From Ischnura elegans (Eukaryota > Arthropoda > Insecta > Odonata > Coenagrionidae), in assembly GCF_921293095.1 (NCBI RefSeq), contig NC_060259.1:25427812-25491811 (forward strand): DNA of 64,000 bases, given 5' to 3'. The stretch's first letter is position 1; every line of letters begins with the position of its first letter. The notes below the pieces were generated by a model, which had not been told where the DNA came from, made no database searches, and saw only the letters and a list, made by a program, of their open reading frames with translations. Both the position numbers and the translations under genes were made by a program. Below, piece after piece: positions 1 through 12,218 of the stretch.

Positions 1-167
1 GGCCAGAAAATGAGTGTTGAACTGAGAACATTTTATTTGAATTGAATTTGAAATAAAATATTTTTAAATTCCCCGTCGGAGCAAAAATTCATGAATAACC
101 CCTGAATAATTCCAGACTAAAAATTCACTCACAATTCCCGATTCTCCCGGTCGCTGGACACCCTGGA
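1..167 (-). repeat. Possible end of a dispersed transposon-like repeat
   Basis: On the minus strand the segment begins CAGGGTGTCCAGCGACCGGG and continues into AT-rich repeats of 'GGGAATT'-like phrases. A CAGGG start followed by this texture is common at hAT-like element ends in arthropod intergenic DNA. The other end lies outside the window, so no inverted repeat or target duplication can be checked. Confidence 0.35.
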
Positions 168-1789
168 AAAAGAGATATAGGTTACCTATGGTTGGAAAAG
201 GTTATTATTAAGGCGATTATGACGATGTTAAAATAGATTCTGGTTATTTGGGCCACCATATATACGGGAGAGCCGCTTGCAAGGGACAAATATCCAGAAA
301 AATCGTAGCGGTAGCGCGGAGATAGGTCGAGAGGTAATTTCCCGTAAAAGGAATTACTACTCATCCTTCATTGTTAATCAAGTATTCTACGGATTAAGGT
401 TGGTTTCCATGGATTACGAAAGAAGTATTCTGGCAGCCTCACCTTTCTTCATAGATGTCCCTCTTTAACTCACAGTTAGTACTATTTAATCTAAAATTCG
501 TATTCTCCTCCCTCCTCTCCCTCGTTTAAACCCAACATTCTATGCTCTAACTCATGTTCAACATACCCTCCCCACTAAGTACTCGCTCCATCTACTCCTT
601 TTTGCAATTTAATTAGAAATACATTAAACTTAATTTTTTGGCGATGGAGAATCCATCAGATATGTAGCTTATATTTTGTTTCAATTTAAACCGTCTCTAA
701 GTAGTAATATTTCTGTTTTCTTCTATTAAATTTCGTATGATTTGTCGCACTAGCTGGAAATTGACTCTTTTATGTAGGCATACAAATTAAGAGTTAGTGT
801 ATTATAATATGTACGATGCCGGCATGAATGTGTAATAGCAGTCACTGAGAGTACATTTGATGATATTAATTCCATCGAAAAAGTGAGTGCATAAATACTT
901 GTGACAATATAAAGAAGAACATTCGAGTGCAAGGGATACTCACGCTACACTTAGAAATATTGGGTATTAATTAGAGAGCGACCAGAGTAGATAAAGCGAA
1001 TAAATTACGTTACATAATGGTAAAAGCAAATAGAAATCCCAATCCAAATGCCGGTGTCAGCAGTAGATGTTAATCAAAATGTAAAAGCAGTGATGTAAAG
1101 TTAGCAAGATTTCGTAAAGTTTATTTCCTCTGCAATCAAATGACTTTATCAACAAAATATTGACGTAATCTACTGGTATTCCCAATTAATCAATGTAAAT
1201 TTATCTCTGCTCACCCAATAACCTGATTGAAAGAAAAAGCCGCGGTATTTGTTTCGCAAGGGGTGCCCCTCCTGTAACTCACCCTACTCTATCCGGTGTC
1301 TATGGTTTTCACCGATTGGCTGGCTTTTAAATGGCCAAATTATCTTATTCCTTGGCAGCACTATAGCCTATATTAATTTTCCCTGATTCACTTTTGAGAA
1401 ACGTCATAATTCTCGGGGATTATTCCATGTTTTCTTTCAAAAGAAAGATAAAAATCCTGGGCCCGTACTCATTCCCACATCGTAAAAGTAATACTCACAA
1501 TTCCTTCTGTAAATACACATGGTGTACATGAGCCCTCTCCACTCGACCATATTTTATTCTTTGTGAGCGTGTACAGCATGGTAATAGCACATGGAAGCCA
1601 TGAACTCACAAAAAAATAATCTATGTGAATGACGGCGGACAAGGTTCAAATGTGTATCAGTCGCATCAAGTTTCGATATAATGAGCAGACACTAAAAAAA
1701 TTAAATCCATCATATAAGCCAGAGGATTAATTCATAATGATTATTATGGGCGCGAAATTAATGAATTGATAACGGAGGTAAATGATACT
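168..1789. other. Intergenic, no gene seen
   Basis: AT-rich DNA with only short, unconserved open frames (60-63 codons). I recognise no exon, RNA gene or repeat. Confidence 0.6.
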
Positions 1790-2030
1790 GGGCAACTATA
1801 GAGACGACTTGGGGGATACGGTTGGTGTGGGTCCGGGTTCACTCCCGGCGAAGGAGGAGATTTTTCAGAAACTGACCGATCCCTGCTTGACTTCTAAGTG
1901 GAGGCCACTTAAGGTACAGCGCTCCGTCCGTCGGATGGGGCGTGAAGCCGTGGCCCCCTTAGCGTCTATCGTCAAGAGCAGGCTAATGCCGACGCCGGGT
2001 TTCTAACCACCCTTCCTCCCCTGCCCCTAT
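1790..2030 (+). repeat. tRNA-derived SINE relic
   Basis: A tRNA-like B box (GGGTTCACTCCCGG, 1836-1849) is followed by a GC-rich body containing the block CGGATGGGGCGTGAAGCCGT and a 3' part rich in GCCGACGCCGGGTTTC. This order is typical of arthropod tRNA-headed SINEs. The A box is poorly kept. A 74-codon open frame runs through it but looks incidental. Confidence 0.5.
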
Positions 2031-2540
2031 CTAATGTCGCAAATGGCCTTACCTATCGGTCGCCCCCTCAAATACCATCGGGATGAATTCGGTCGCAGAT
2101 TAAGCGACAACATACCAATAGCTTGTTTCTTCGTTTAGTTCAGCATAGTGGACTAAGTTCAACGGTGCCATTAAATGCCAGCACCTTCAGAGGGTTTGGG
2201 AAATTTAACATAACCTTTTTATCACTACCAACCTTTAAAAACATACGGAGGTGCGGATCAATGTCATCTTAATCAACTTGAGCTATAATGGCTAGGACTT
2301 CCGCCGAACACTATCTCCCTCGCCAGCAGTTCCAATCTCAGGCAGCTCCCATCCCACTCTCCCAAAGACCAAAGTTTATTTTAACGGAGCCTACTCCGAA
2401 ATGATCAGGACGCACGGCATGGACAATTCTAAGGGCACCGGTTAAATTTGAACTTGCTTGTGGCAAGCTGGGAGAGTGGGAGGAGGATATATTCAACGAA
2501 CTCCCCACCCTCCGAGCTACAATTTATTATTCCGCCCGTG

Positions 2541-2741
2541 ACGCAACGCCACCCGACCAAAACATTTCAACGCCAGGCAGCCGACCTCCGCCGCGGCTCC
2601 GCATCCTGTAAGGCAGCGAGGGGACCCAGCGACGCGGTGCGAGAGAGGAGCGTCTGCCACGTCCAAATAGAGCGAATGGAAATAAGCCGGCACTCACTCG
2701 ATGGGAAGCAGGATGCGAGCAGCGGAGGAACGAGGAGATAG
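2541..2741. other. GC/CpG-rich patch
   Basis: A block much richer in CpG than its surroundings, with open frames on both strands of 77 and 97 codons that match nothing I know. It could be an unmethylated regulatory island or an unrecognised element. It has no splice or promoter context to support a gene. Confidence 0.3.
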
Positions 2742-2903
2742 CATAAACTATAAGGATCTCTCACAACAGATACTTCACCCTTACATATGCTATAGCACAC
2801 AATTTCTGTATCACGCGGTGTAATTTTACGACTGAATAATTGGCCATTTAAGTGAAACTATACTAGTTTGCGTTTTCAGTATGAAAGAAATTCTATTGAT
2901 TTA

Positions 2904-3224
2904 GAGGACGCATCACTCCCGCTCCAACTAACTTTTAAGAGATGACTGACTGGTTGAAAACTAATGCTACACTATTGAAAATTTGATGGTGCGTAGAGAA
3001 GACACTTGTCAATACATTCCTTCATCTTCAATTTGAAACTCTTAGATCAGAGTCTTCTCAGATGTGAAGATATTATAACTGACTTAGAGGTAAATGTTGA
3101 CAAATGTTCACAAATGTTCACAACTCTATACACCCTGAAAATTTCACGATGCCTTTTTTTAAATAAGTGATACCTCACGAAAATAGAAAAAATACTACCG
3201 GTCGAGAGGGAGTGATGAGTCCTC
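2904..3224. mobile_element. 321-bp MITE with TTA target duplication (PIF/Harbinger-like)
   Basis: The left end GAGGACGCATCACTCCC and the reverse complement of the right end, GAGGACTCATCACTCCC, are inverted repeats with one difference in 17. Each end is flanked by TTA (2901-2903 and 3225-3227), the 3-bp TWA duplication typical of PIF/Harbinger elements. There is no coding capacity. A short tandem AAATGTTCACA stretch lies inside near 3100. Confidence 0.6.
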
Positions 3225-3227
3225 TTA

Positions 3228-4150
3228 AGTTACACATGGAATATTTCACGGATTATCCAGACATGTCCCGCTAAACCCTTCCCTCAAACACATTTTTCAG
3301 CAACCAAATTCCGTCTCCGCATCATCATCTCTAAAAACTCTCCTCACCTCACCCACCATGTCTACGACTTCCTTCATTTTTCGCTCCCCCATCTCACCTT
3401 CTACATTACGCTTCAGACCCTCATCTCAAACCCTCCTGTATTTTCTCGTCCTCCAGCCTCAGCGTCCACGTTTCCGGCGCGTAAACCACCACCCTCCAGA
3501 TCAGATTCTTAGTTAATGTTTTTTTACTTTTACTAGAATGAATATTTTTTTTGTTTAAATTTCCAATTTCAAAACATTTTTACTGAGGAAATATAATGGC
3601 CTCCTTCACAAAACAATTATATATCAAATTTTGTCCGAGCCATGCGTAAAAAACTATTAAAATGCGCACTGGGTACTGATGCATTCGCAATATTTTTATA
3701 GCTTCTATGGCCGTACACTCGAAGTAATTTTTATCTTAAAAATTCTCCTTTTCGTCCTCTTCTGGGTGAGAAGTCGACACATTACTCTTACATTCTCAGC
3801 GTTTCCGCGTCTTTCTCACAAACATTTTAATTTTCAAATCCATTTTCATAAAAATACTATAATACAAGGCTATCACACCAGATTCATAAGAGTTTCCCCT
3901 CAGAAAATACTTATTTCTTCTCTTCAAGTCATAATTGACGTTGATAAACCGTTTTCCGAGGCAGTAACGGAGGCTGAAGTCAATCAAATACCTATTTTTT
4001 ATGATATTAGAGCTTTGATCAATGAGTCATGGCATCGTTTCACTTTGTACCTTTCAACTGCAGGAAAGGATTAGCACGATAGATATCTCATAGCCTGAAT
4101 TGTATTTAACAAATCAAACCAAATTGCATACATCCCACGACTATACTCCT
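3228..4150. other. Intergenic, no gene seen
   Basis: AT-rich. The longest open frame (3679-4074, 131 codons, plus strand) has no recognisable domain, splice context or homology that I can name, and is probably chance. Confidence 0.5.
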
Positions 4151-4159
4151 TCCAAGCGC

Positions 4160-4545
4160 AGGTTCCTGCTTAAAGCGGCGGGCTGGGTGCGGCGCGGGCG
4201 GCTGCGCGCCACGGAACTGCCATGCCGCGCCTGCCGGGGGGCGCTCAGGCGGGGAGGGGGTGGGGGAGAGGAGGTAGGTAGACACCAGAGGGGGCCTTAA
4301 CAGTCCACATCCCGTCGCCGACAGACACCCTGCGAAGGGAACGGCCGGCCCCCCGCCACCGCCCCCCGCCCAGAAATCCATGATAACAAATACCTGACCA
4401 AAATAAAAGCAGGAAAAGGAGGATGGGGAGTGTTCAGGCAGAGGGCGGGAAGTTTGGGCAGCGCGCGCCCAGGCTGGGACACTCGACGTCGCTCGCAGCT
4501 GTCCAACGCACTCTCACAGACGACGGCGGGCCCAAATCTATCCAT
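4160..4545. other. GC/CpG-rich block
   Basis: Two dense CpG patches (about 4170-4270 and 4440-4520) sit in otherwise AT-rich DNA, with purine runs near 4250-4290. Open frames exist on both strands because stop codons are rare at this composition. It is a candidate regulatory island or first exon of an unseen gene, without further support. Confidence 0.3.
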
Positions 4546-4612
4546 GTCCTACGCCACATGCCCACAAGGAAATGAAAATGTCCTACCCTGTCACAACCAC
4601 GTGCCTTAGTTA

Positions 4613-4680
4613 GGAGGACGCATAACTCGTACCTTTTTCCGCGACGAGTAACTCGTTGAAAACTTTCGAAATTCTCAAGA
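4613..4680 (+). repeat. Partial copy of the TTA-flanked MITE end
   Basis: TTA at 4610-4612 precedes GGAGGACGCATAACTC, close to the terminal repeat of the 2904-3224 element. Similarity continues to a shared GTTGAAAACT around 4650. No matching right end was found nearby. Confidence 0.3.
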
Positions 4681-5605
4681 TTATAAAGTAAGTTTGCAAG
4701 GAAAAATTCGTGACGAACAGAAAATGGAGGGGTGGGAACTTAAATGCGTTTTACCATCTTCTTTAACCTCATACGTAAGAGTCTATATGCGTAGAACGCT
4801 CAAGGCGACTGCGCAGGAATCAAAATCTGAAACCAACTATGAAAGGCCCAACTTCAACGTAAATTTTGAGAAATGAATTAAGTTAGTAAATGGCAAACTT
4901 ATAGATGGATTATATTAAAATCCATATATTTCTAATCCTACTTAAGAGTCCCATTGATTAGAAATTTAATTTTCCCATCGGAATAAAAAGTAATCATAGA
5001 ACAACCTCAACGATCGTTCGATATCTGAATGGCCCACACGTTGAAGCCTTGCCTTACAATTATTATCAGAGACGCTCTAATAAGGAGAGGATAATAACGG
5101 GAACATAATTTTAACATCATTTGAGGGAACACAAAATGGTAGGCTGTACAAGAAAAAACATTTTAAAATAAATAATAGAGATATTTGGGTCATGGTGTGG
5201 CAGGAAAACGTAGCCAGGGCAGAGGAGAAAAGATTGTGAGAAACCATGACCACCATTGAGGTGCGGGAGCAGAGATGAATGAAGGACATTATGAATGGAT
5301 AGGAGGAAGAATGCGGAAGGCCTCGGAACAGCGAAGCAATCATAATAAGCTACAAGAATAAAAATAGGACGTGCAACGTGGAATTTTCTACGGATACTAA
5401 GTTCTCATCTATCCTATGTATTAACCAAGTATTGTAAGTCCGAAAGAACTAATTCGACACAGTATCTGAACAGGAATCATCTTCGCTTCACAGGAAGGCC
5501 AAATTTCATCCAAAAATTAGGAGAAATTAATACACTAGCTAGGCTTAGCCCTAAGGCAAAGAGGGTATAAATTGCGAGGAAAAATTAATTCCACAGCAAC
5601 AGCCA
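4681..5605. other. Intergenic, no gene seen
   Basis: AT-rich with short open frames only (up to 88 codons). Nothing is recognised. Confidence 0.6.
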
Positions 5606-5641
5606 ATTCTAAAAGGCAAAGAAGTTCTTGCCTTTTAGAAT
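5606..5641. repeat. Perfect 14-bp inverted repeat (hairpin)
   Basis: ATTCTAAAAGGCAA (5606-5619) is followed by an 8-nt spacer and then its exact reverse complement (5628-5641). The spacer AGAAGTTC is itself nearly self-complementary, so the whole 36 bp is almost a palindrome. Confidence 0.7.
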
Positions 5642-5776
5642 AGAAGAAGGCATTACTTGATCTCAATACACTGGTTTCGAGCCATCACGATATAATATTT
5701 TATTTGTTAACATTTCTTCGAGTGACTTTAACAAGAGTTCGAGTGAAGTTAACATGAGGGTGCTCATGTGCGCCAA

Positions 5777-6420
5777 ATGGGGTAGTTTCCTTCATCAAAG
5801 AAAACGAAAGACATTGATTGCGATTCTACCCAACATTAGTGTATTCATAATATACAAAATATTTGGTTTCAGAAATCCCACTTTAAACGAATGCTAATGG
5901 TCAATTTTAACCTCATTTGAAACAGACCAGATTGGCGCCCACGCGATGCCACTCCACGTGACGTCACAGGTACCTAGATTCTATACGAGTAGATAGGAGT
6001 TTTACATCGTCTGAGATTACCAAAGCATGCATGAGGCACAGAGCTCAGGGAAACATGTCTTATGAATCGCTTATTAAAACTGACTAAGGTCCGAAAGTTT
6101 CCTTCGCTTGATAGGGTATTAATAATCCTTATTTAAGCCAAGCGCTACCTGCTAGCGGGGTACTCTGCTGCCAGCAAGCAGCCTGCATCATATCGGCGAT
6201 CATAGCTTCGCACCAAGGTGGCCTCACGGGCATTTTCCAAGCATACATACCAAGCCGTCGCGTTTTCGCGCGCTTGAAAATTTTCACTTTTTATTTAATG
6301 GCGAAAAATAGATAGTCATTTAAAAATCTAAAAGCGTGAAATACGTACTCCAGGAGTATGATGATGATCTGAATGATCTTTCGATTTAGGCAATTTAAAA
6401 AAAATAGGAAACCACCCTAT
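5777..6420. mobile_element. TIR repeat family A, copy 1 (~644 bp, diverged)
   Basis: The left end (ATGGGGTAGTTTCCT) and right end (reverse complement ATAGGGTGGTTTCCT) are inverted. The interior matches copies at 26895-27561 and 55153-55807, including a GCGTGACGTCAC-type core and a GTACTCCAGGAGTA palindrome near the right end. This copy is clearly more diverged than the other two. No target duplication is visible (flanks AA and TC). It encodes nothing recognisable. Confidence 0.75.
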
Positions 6421-6431
6421 TTCTCGAGCAT

Positions 6432-7332
6432 TGAGGGTGTGCCCCAAAAATTAGCTGGATGGCCTAGCGACGCCGCTCACAAAGCACGCTAAGTCACGAG
6501 AAATATGGTGAGAGAATTATGGAACTCAACGAGACCGGTAAGGGCTGCCCATGGAATATTTCATAGTGCGCATCTCTGGTAGTTAGAACCCTTGTTTCAG
6601 TGACGCGGCTGAATATCAATATGTCCCGTTTCAAGGACCAGCGTTACGCAATACATGTTTGCGTTGCGTCCTATAAAATGGGCGTTGAGACCATTACCAT
6701 GCTCAGAGTGTCTTATGTCAATAGTATCATATCACAGAATATGGTTTACTGCTGGCACAAGATGATCTGGGAGGTCAGAGAGGACGCCGAGGACGAAGAC
6801 CGCTCGGAACACCCCTCAACGTCGCATTCCGACGAAAATGTGAAGAACAGGAGGGTCATTTTGAACTGTGATCGACGCCTGAGTGTTAATATGCTGGCGG
6901 ATGAGTATAATGTCCCTAAAAGCAGTTCATCGCACTTCAACGAAAAATTTGGGCATGCGGAAGAATTGCGCGGAGACGTTCCCCAAGGTGTTTCTGACGA
7001 ACCGACAAAGTGGCAAATAATACTCGCGTGACCAATGAAAGTGATCCGAATTTTCTTAAACGTGTGATTTTTTCATGCTATCGAGGATAAAGGAGAAGCC
7101 AAAGAGCAACCATTTCAGGACTTTGGAAGCCCTCAAAGAAGTTACGACGAGGTGCTTGAAGAAGGCCTCCTTCGACGTCATCCGGGCTGCCTCCAGCAGC
7201 TGAGAAAGACGCTGGAACCGGTCTTCCGACGCGGAAAGAAACTACTTGGAGGAGTATTAGTCGCTTATACCTTTACCTGCGATGAGTCCTTTAATTTTGA
7301 ACTCATTAACATGCTTTTGGGACAGATCCTGT
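6432..7332 (+). mobile_element. Mariner element relic, ~900 bp
   Basis: The ends resemble mariner terminal repeats: left AGGGTGTGCCCCAAAAATTA and, inverted, right AGGATCTGTCCCAAAAGCAT, about three quarters identical. They bracket a broken transposase (6621-7255). Intact mariners are about 1.3 kb, so roughly 0.4 kb is missing. I see no clear TA duplication. The left end starts about 11 bp after family A copy 1. Confidence 0.65.
6621..7255 (+). pseudogene. Mariner transposase pseudogene lacking the catalytic core
   Basis: From 6621 the frame reads MSRFKDQR and carries the two N-terminal helix-turn-helix regions of mariner transposases, with the linker region REDAEDEDRSEHPSTS followed by DENV. 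The frame stops at 7029-7031. A shifted frame then gives NESDPNFLKRVI (about 7033-7068), the stretch just before the first catalytic Asp motif (normally TGDE). The sequence next resumes with the C-terminal segment (HFRTLEALKEV, then ERRWN, about 7110-7255). The region with the D,D34D triad, about 140 codons, is therefore missing. With the frameshift and an in-frame stop in the C-terminal part, it cannot transpose itself. Confidence 0.8.
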
Positions 7333-10330
7333 GGGCATCATTAAAGGAGGGATTGTCAATTTTAAGTTTGCGTGTACGTAGTAAATCGTCATTAAGAAGC
7401 GCCTTAGCCATAAATGTTTAAAATACGCATACTTCGAACTGATACCTATGCATAATTATAAGCTTTCTTCGCGAAAATGAACTCCAAATTAAAACATTTA
7501 GTACGCTTTAATAAATATATCAGAAAACTAATTAAAGGGAAATTATCTTTTTGCTATAGCTAGCCCTTATCATCATACGAGGAGAGATATTGAGATGTGC
7601 ATTCCCCTTGATTAGGAAGGATACTGATACTAAGCGACTGCCTCATTTATCTCAATCATTTCGTAATTATGCATGCATGGACGTTTCAGTATTTCAGGAT
7701 TAAAATGCATTTTTGTTCAGCTACATATTAGTTAATTATAATGAAGAATAAAATGCTAAAATAAAATATTTGCTGAAATTTTAATAGTAGAATTGAACAT
7801 TATTGAATTGTACCAAGTATCAGTTCAACTGAGAGAGAAGAGAATGAGCAATGGCGGAGAAAATTAACGCAAAGCTAATTGGCGCGCGGCCAATTCAGAA
7901 ACTAATTGATTTCTTTCCTCCAAATTTTTGCCCAGGAAAGGTTCTCATACAGCCTGGAATTTTCAAGGTACGTATCATTTGTACTTAACAAGGGAATTAC
8001 ATACATGCATCGTAATGTGACATCGACTGAAACGTTCAACTTCGAAATCATACTCCAATCGCCCGAAATACGTCCCCCTCCAGCCTTCAGTGACCTTTAA
8101 CGTTTATTTTACTTGCCTTTTCTTACTAACTACTAACAATACAATTTCGCACCCTCAATAATTACGTATTTTACCCTTGCTTTCGCCCCTTCCTGCGGGA
8201 CGTATTTCCAGAAAATTGCTACCTGTAGTATGATTTTTCCTCAGAAAATGATGAAAAATCAACTAATTACAAGAAAATGTGTGGTTCTTCTTCGATCTTC
8301 GAAAAATCTTCATCGATGAGGAAAGGCAAGCATTGGAACTTTGGAAGACGCGAGGCATGAGCACAAATATTTACAGTCAAATACGACCTCAATATTAACG
8401 TTCAACGTTGAATACTGTCCAAACCTTTCAAAAATATACATATTTTTCCATTCGTGACACACCGCCGATTACACGCGGCTACCAGTATATGACGTCTGAA
8501 AATGCCTACTGAAACTCCCTAAGATTGTAAGTTTAAGAACTAGCATTTGAGCGCTCACAAAGAGAGTTAATTATCTGATAAAATGCGTGAAAAAAGTGAA
8601 GAATCGATAAAAATTGAGAAATTAATTATGTAACGCAACAGAGTATTTTTTACCAAAATGTGCTACAGAAAGAGAAAAAGAGAGGTGTAAACACAATTTG
8701 ACTACCCAGGAATGAATAACCTGAGCGCCGCCAGCCTAAACTTAATGGAGGGTTTATTTTTTGTTTGAGGATTAAGAGGGACACGAAATAAAGAGCTAAG
8801 AATAACGGTGGTTCAACCTTCAGAACAAGAATGTCACAAACTCAAACACATTTATTAGCACCACGGAGCATTGCCACGATGCCGCTAGTTTGCTCACATA
8901 TACTGATCATATTTGACTGTTCCCTCTCCAGTGAAATAGACACGAGATTTTACAAAATTATTGAAGAAATGCACCTTAAACGCGCCATGGAAACTATAAC
9001 ACAAAGAGTAAAATCGGTGATCCTAAATTATTACGGCATAATGTGTTCATAAGGCCTTTGTAACGAGCGCACATAATTTTCTTATCTTCATAAAGAAGTT
9101 GTGGCGTTAGCAAATGAAGTGCCTGGGAGGACGGCTTGGGCAATATTGAAGATTCACCATATAAATTAGATTATTTTCGAACAAATATAAGTGGCGATTA
9201 CGATTAATGATATCGGGATGATTAATATATTCTTGTATTTTATAATTAAATACATTCGAAATTTATTTTAATGACGCAGTATCACCAAATATCGCAGCCA
9301 CGCCCTCGCGCATGAATCAATGAATTGATTCAGACGATAATGTTTACTCTTTCCTTTATTTTCCACATTTCGGCTATTATATGGGGGTGGCTCTATTATA
9401 TTCGCCACTGAAGGGTATGTAGTTTGAAAATTCCCAGTAGTAAAAGAACATTGATTGGGAACTTTTGGACGACGACTGCTATACGTGGTTCTTGAGATGG
9501 CTGCAATTCAGACAAAAAGGATCTTTGCGTTAATTTTTTCCTTTGCAGTACATAATAAGTTTATAGCATTAAAAAATTATTATCTTGACATTAATATTGA
9601 TAATATACCACCGGTATGAGATCCGTTTCAACTGATCATTGTCCAAATTGGAGATTCGCCAAAACTGTTCTTGTGAGATTCGCCTAAATAAGCGACCGCC
9701 CCCAAAATCCGTTGGCCCAAGTAACCAGAATCAATGACAAAATTCATGCTAAACTAGGCCCTAATTTCTTACAAGGAAGGTACTCTAACTATATGGCCAA
9801 GCTCATCTAGCGGATTTTTTCAACAGCTTCCCGTCTCACATAGAAGCCGATAAGGGCGACAATCGCGGTGAACGGCTGCTTGAAAGGACTCTGGTATCTA
9901 GCGTCTACGTGGATCAAGGATACGCTAAAAGATGGCTCTCCAACCCTCATCGCTGGAGCTCATCCTCCCGCGATCACAACGAAAATCCTACTGACGCCCG
10001 CTCGATTCTATTTTAACAAGATTGCGCCTCTTCACACACTGGAGGTAATTACCACAATACCACGGAAGTACATGATGAAACATCACAAGAAATTCAGGAA
10101 AAACTTATTATAAGGGGTAAAACTGAATCCAAACCTATTTTCGTTACATTAAAAGCATTTTCATTAAAAGCATTTGACACAAAATATATTCCAGGACACT
10201 TAAGTGAGTTAGTCCCAGGAACGGCATTGTACCCAACGTTTATATATAAAAGATGAGTAGTACTACCCTCTACGGGAATTTACCACGCGTCAGAATCCAT
10301 ACGGTTCGACTACAGCGAAAACCTCCGATC
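7333..10330. other. Intergenic, no gene seen
   Basis: AT-rich with many short open frames (60-81 codons), none with recognisable domains. No RNA gene or confident repeat was found. Confidence 0.6.
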
Positions 10331-10331
10331 A

Positions 10332-10680
10332 TCGCCATCATTTGAAGATGATAACTGCATGCTTCCCGTAATAAAATTGTGCATTTTAACGCGTTGAATA
10401 TTTGAAAATACGCATAATTTATAGTGTTGGTCGTACTTTAGTTTCGACAGCAGTGAGTAAGCCTCAGATGATTTCCATTATTTGAAGATGATAACTGGGT
10501 CCTAAACATTACGCACTCTACTGTTTTAGCTATGTCACAATGCGCATAATTTATTTTGTTGGTTTTAACTCCGTTAGCAGATACATTTTTGCCTTCGCAG
10601 GGGTCTGATGATCGGTGCCGCATATCACCGAAGATTTGTTGAAGATGAGAATCAATACCATGTTTTAAATTATGCATTAA
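10332..10680. repeat. Divergent tandem repeat, ~140-bp unit
   Basis: TTTGAAGATGATAACTG occurs at 10341-10357 and 10481-10497, 140 bp apart. Each is followed by a shared CGCATAATTTAT-xx-GTTGG block (10411 and 10543). A weaker third start (TTTGTTGAAGATGAG) is at 10635. There are thus two clear units and a partial third. A 108-codon minus-strand frame runs through it but is likely incidental. Confidence 0.55.
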
Positions 10681-10779
10681 AAGATGGCGTAGTGATTGAT
10701 GTAGCAGTGCTTCACATAAATTCTGCAAAACGATGACAGACGACAATTTTAGCCTTCCGATCACAGCGAAGAACGATTA

Positions 10780-11733
10780 AAGCGGGAAAAGTAACTTTGA
10801 GACCGCTTCGCGAGTAGCGCACGTCACTGAGAAATTAAGTTTTCGCGTAAAGCTCAAAAAAGCTAAAAATTAGCCATAAAAACAAGGTTATTCGCATTAT
10901 TGATTTGCGGCTGATCATAAATATTCCCATGAACCTTGTTGTTAATCATATATCGTACGTGATTGCTTTCAGTACGGTGTAGAAACAAAGTTCTTCTTTG
11001 TTACACAGCTTATATTAAAACATTATAAAGACGTACTGTTTTATTAGAAAACATGTTTTCATAAAAATATGAAAATAAATACATTACCTAAAGTCTCGAG
11101 GCCCGTGAAAATTTTCTTTGGAGCTTCCGACTGGCCGTAGGTTAAAATGCCCTTAAAATCTAACTTGATGGTAGGACCATAGTACGAGCATTATAAACAC
11201 AGAAGACGACGTATGATTCGATGAATGACAAAGAAGATGCAAAAATTAATGCTTGAATGGCGTAATAGTCTGACCTATCAATTTCAAGAAAGGATTTTGA
11301 AATATAGATCTCACATGGATGGGTACAGGTCTGAAACGTACCCAGGAATGAATACGCATAACTATAGTAGTGAGGTTTGTTCCCATGAGACCGCAGTGAA
11401 TGTGAGGATAACGATTTCTCTCACACATACATATGACGTCATGTTATTTTAATTGGGTACGAATTTCATAGGAGACCGAGATAAAAAATCACGTGGCTAT
11501 ACAAAATTTCGTTTAACAAGCATACGCGTTAATTCCGCTCTTCTACTATTTCCTACAGCTCTTTGATGAAGTAGGCAACTGCGATATGAAAGAAAAATCG
11601 GAATTTTTCTTTAGAAATGTTTCATATTCGTGCAGCACGTAAGTTGATTCCTTTCATACGTAACTCAAGACGAGTTCTTGGCGATGTTCGCTAAATGTTA
11701 CCTTGTAGGCATCGCAGTATCTATTTACTCGCA
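10780..11733. other. Intergenic, no gene seen
   Basis: AT-rich with short open frames on both strands. Nothing is recognised. Confidence 0.6.
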
Positions 11734-11790
11734 GCCAATGTATTGAGTATTCATTCCTATGAGTTTTCACTTGCCCATTCATTGCTAATA

Positions 11791-12218
11791 CCTGAATAAC
11801 ACGATCATTTTTTCGGCCCTTCAGAGTGGTCCGAGTCCAGCGATTGGTTTTCAGGGACCAAAAGAGTGATCGCTCGACTAGTCATTTTCTAAATCACACT
11901 GTCATTCCCACCGTCCCTTTTCCCATCGCTTATTCCGTCACTTTGCATTTACAACTCTCATTAATTTAAAAGCCGATCGTGGCGTTATAATCGCTGTCAT
12001 TGGCCATGCGTTCTGGTTGGCTGAAAGACGGCGCCCGCGACGGTTTCAGCGACGGAAAAAGAGACGTGCCGAGTGATGGAAAAAGAGATGGGATTCCCAT
12101 CCCTAGTGCCATCGCAGGAAATAATTGCGTGAGCCGTCATTTTATCCGCTATCGTTGGAGCGATCGCTGGAGTCATCGCTCGGATGGGACGGAAAAAAAA
12201 ATGATCGTGTGATTCAGG
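11791..12218. mobile_element. 428-bp TIR element (family B), full copy
   Basis: The left end CCTGAATAACACGATCATTT is matched at the right end by the reverse complement of CCTGAATCACACGATCATTT. The repeat continues inward to a shared GA-TCCAGCGAT block. Flanking bases show no clear target duplication. About 57 bp upstream (from 11734) also match the second copy's flank, so the true element may be larger. Confidence 0.55.

Noticed and set aside
3679-4074. 131-codon plus-strand open frame
   Set aside because: It is AT-rich and hydrophobic, with no recognisable domain, splice context or promoter. A frame this long is expected by chance in 64 kb.
4106-4545. Open frames on both strands in the GC-rich block
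   Set aside because: Stop codons are rare at this composition and the peptides are Pro/Gly/Arg-rich without any motif.
10438-10764. 108-codon minus-strand frame
   Set aside because: It lies within the ~140-bp tandem repeat. Repeats sustain open frames without being coding.
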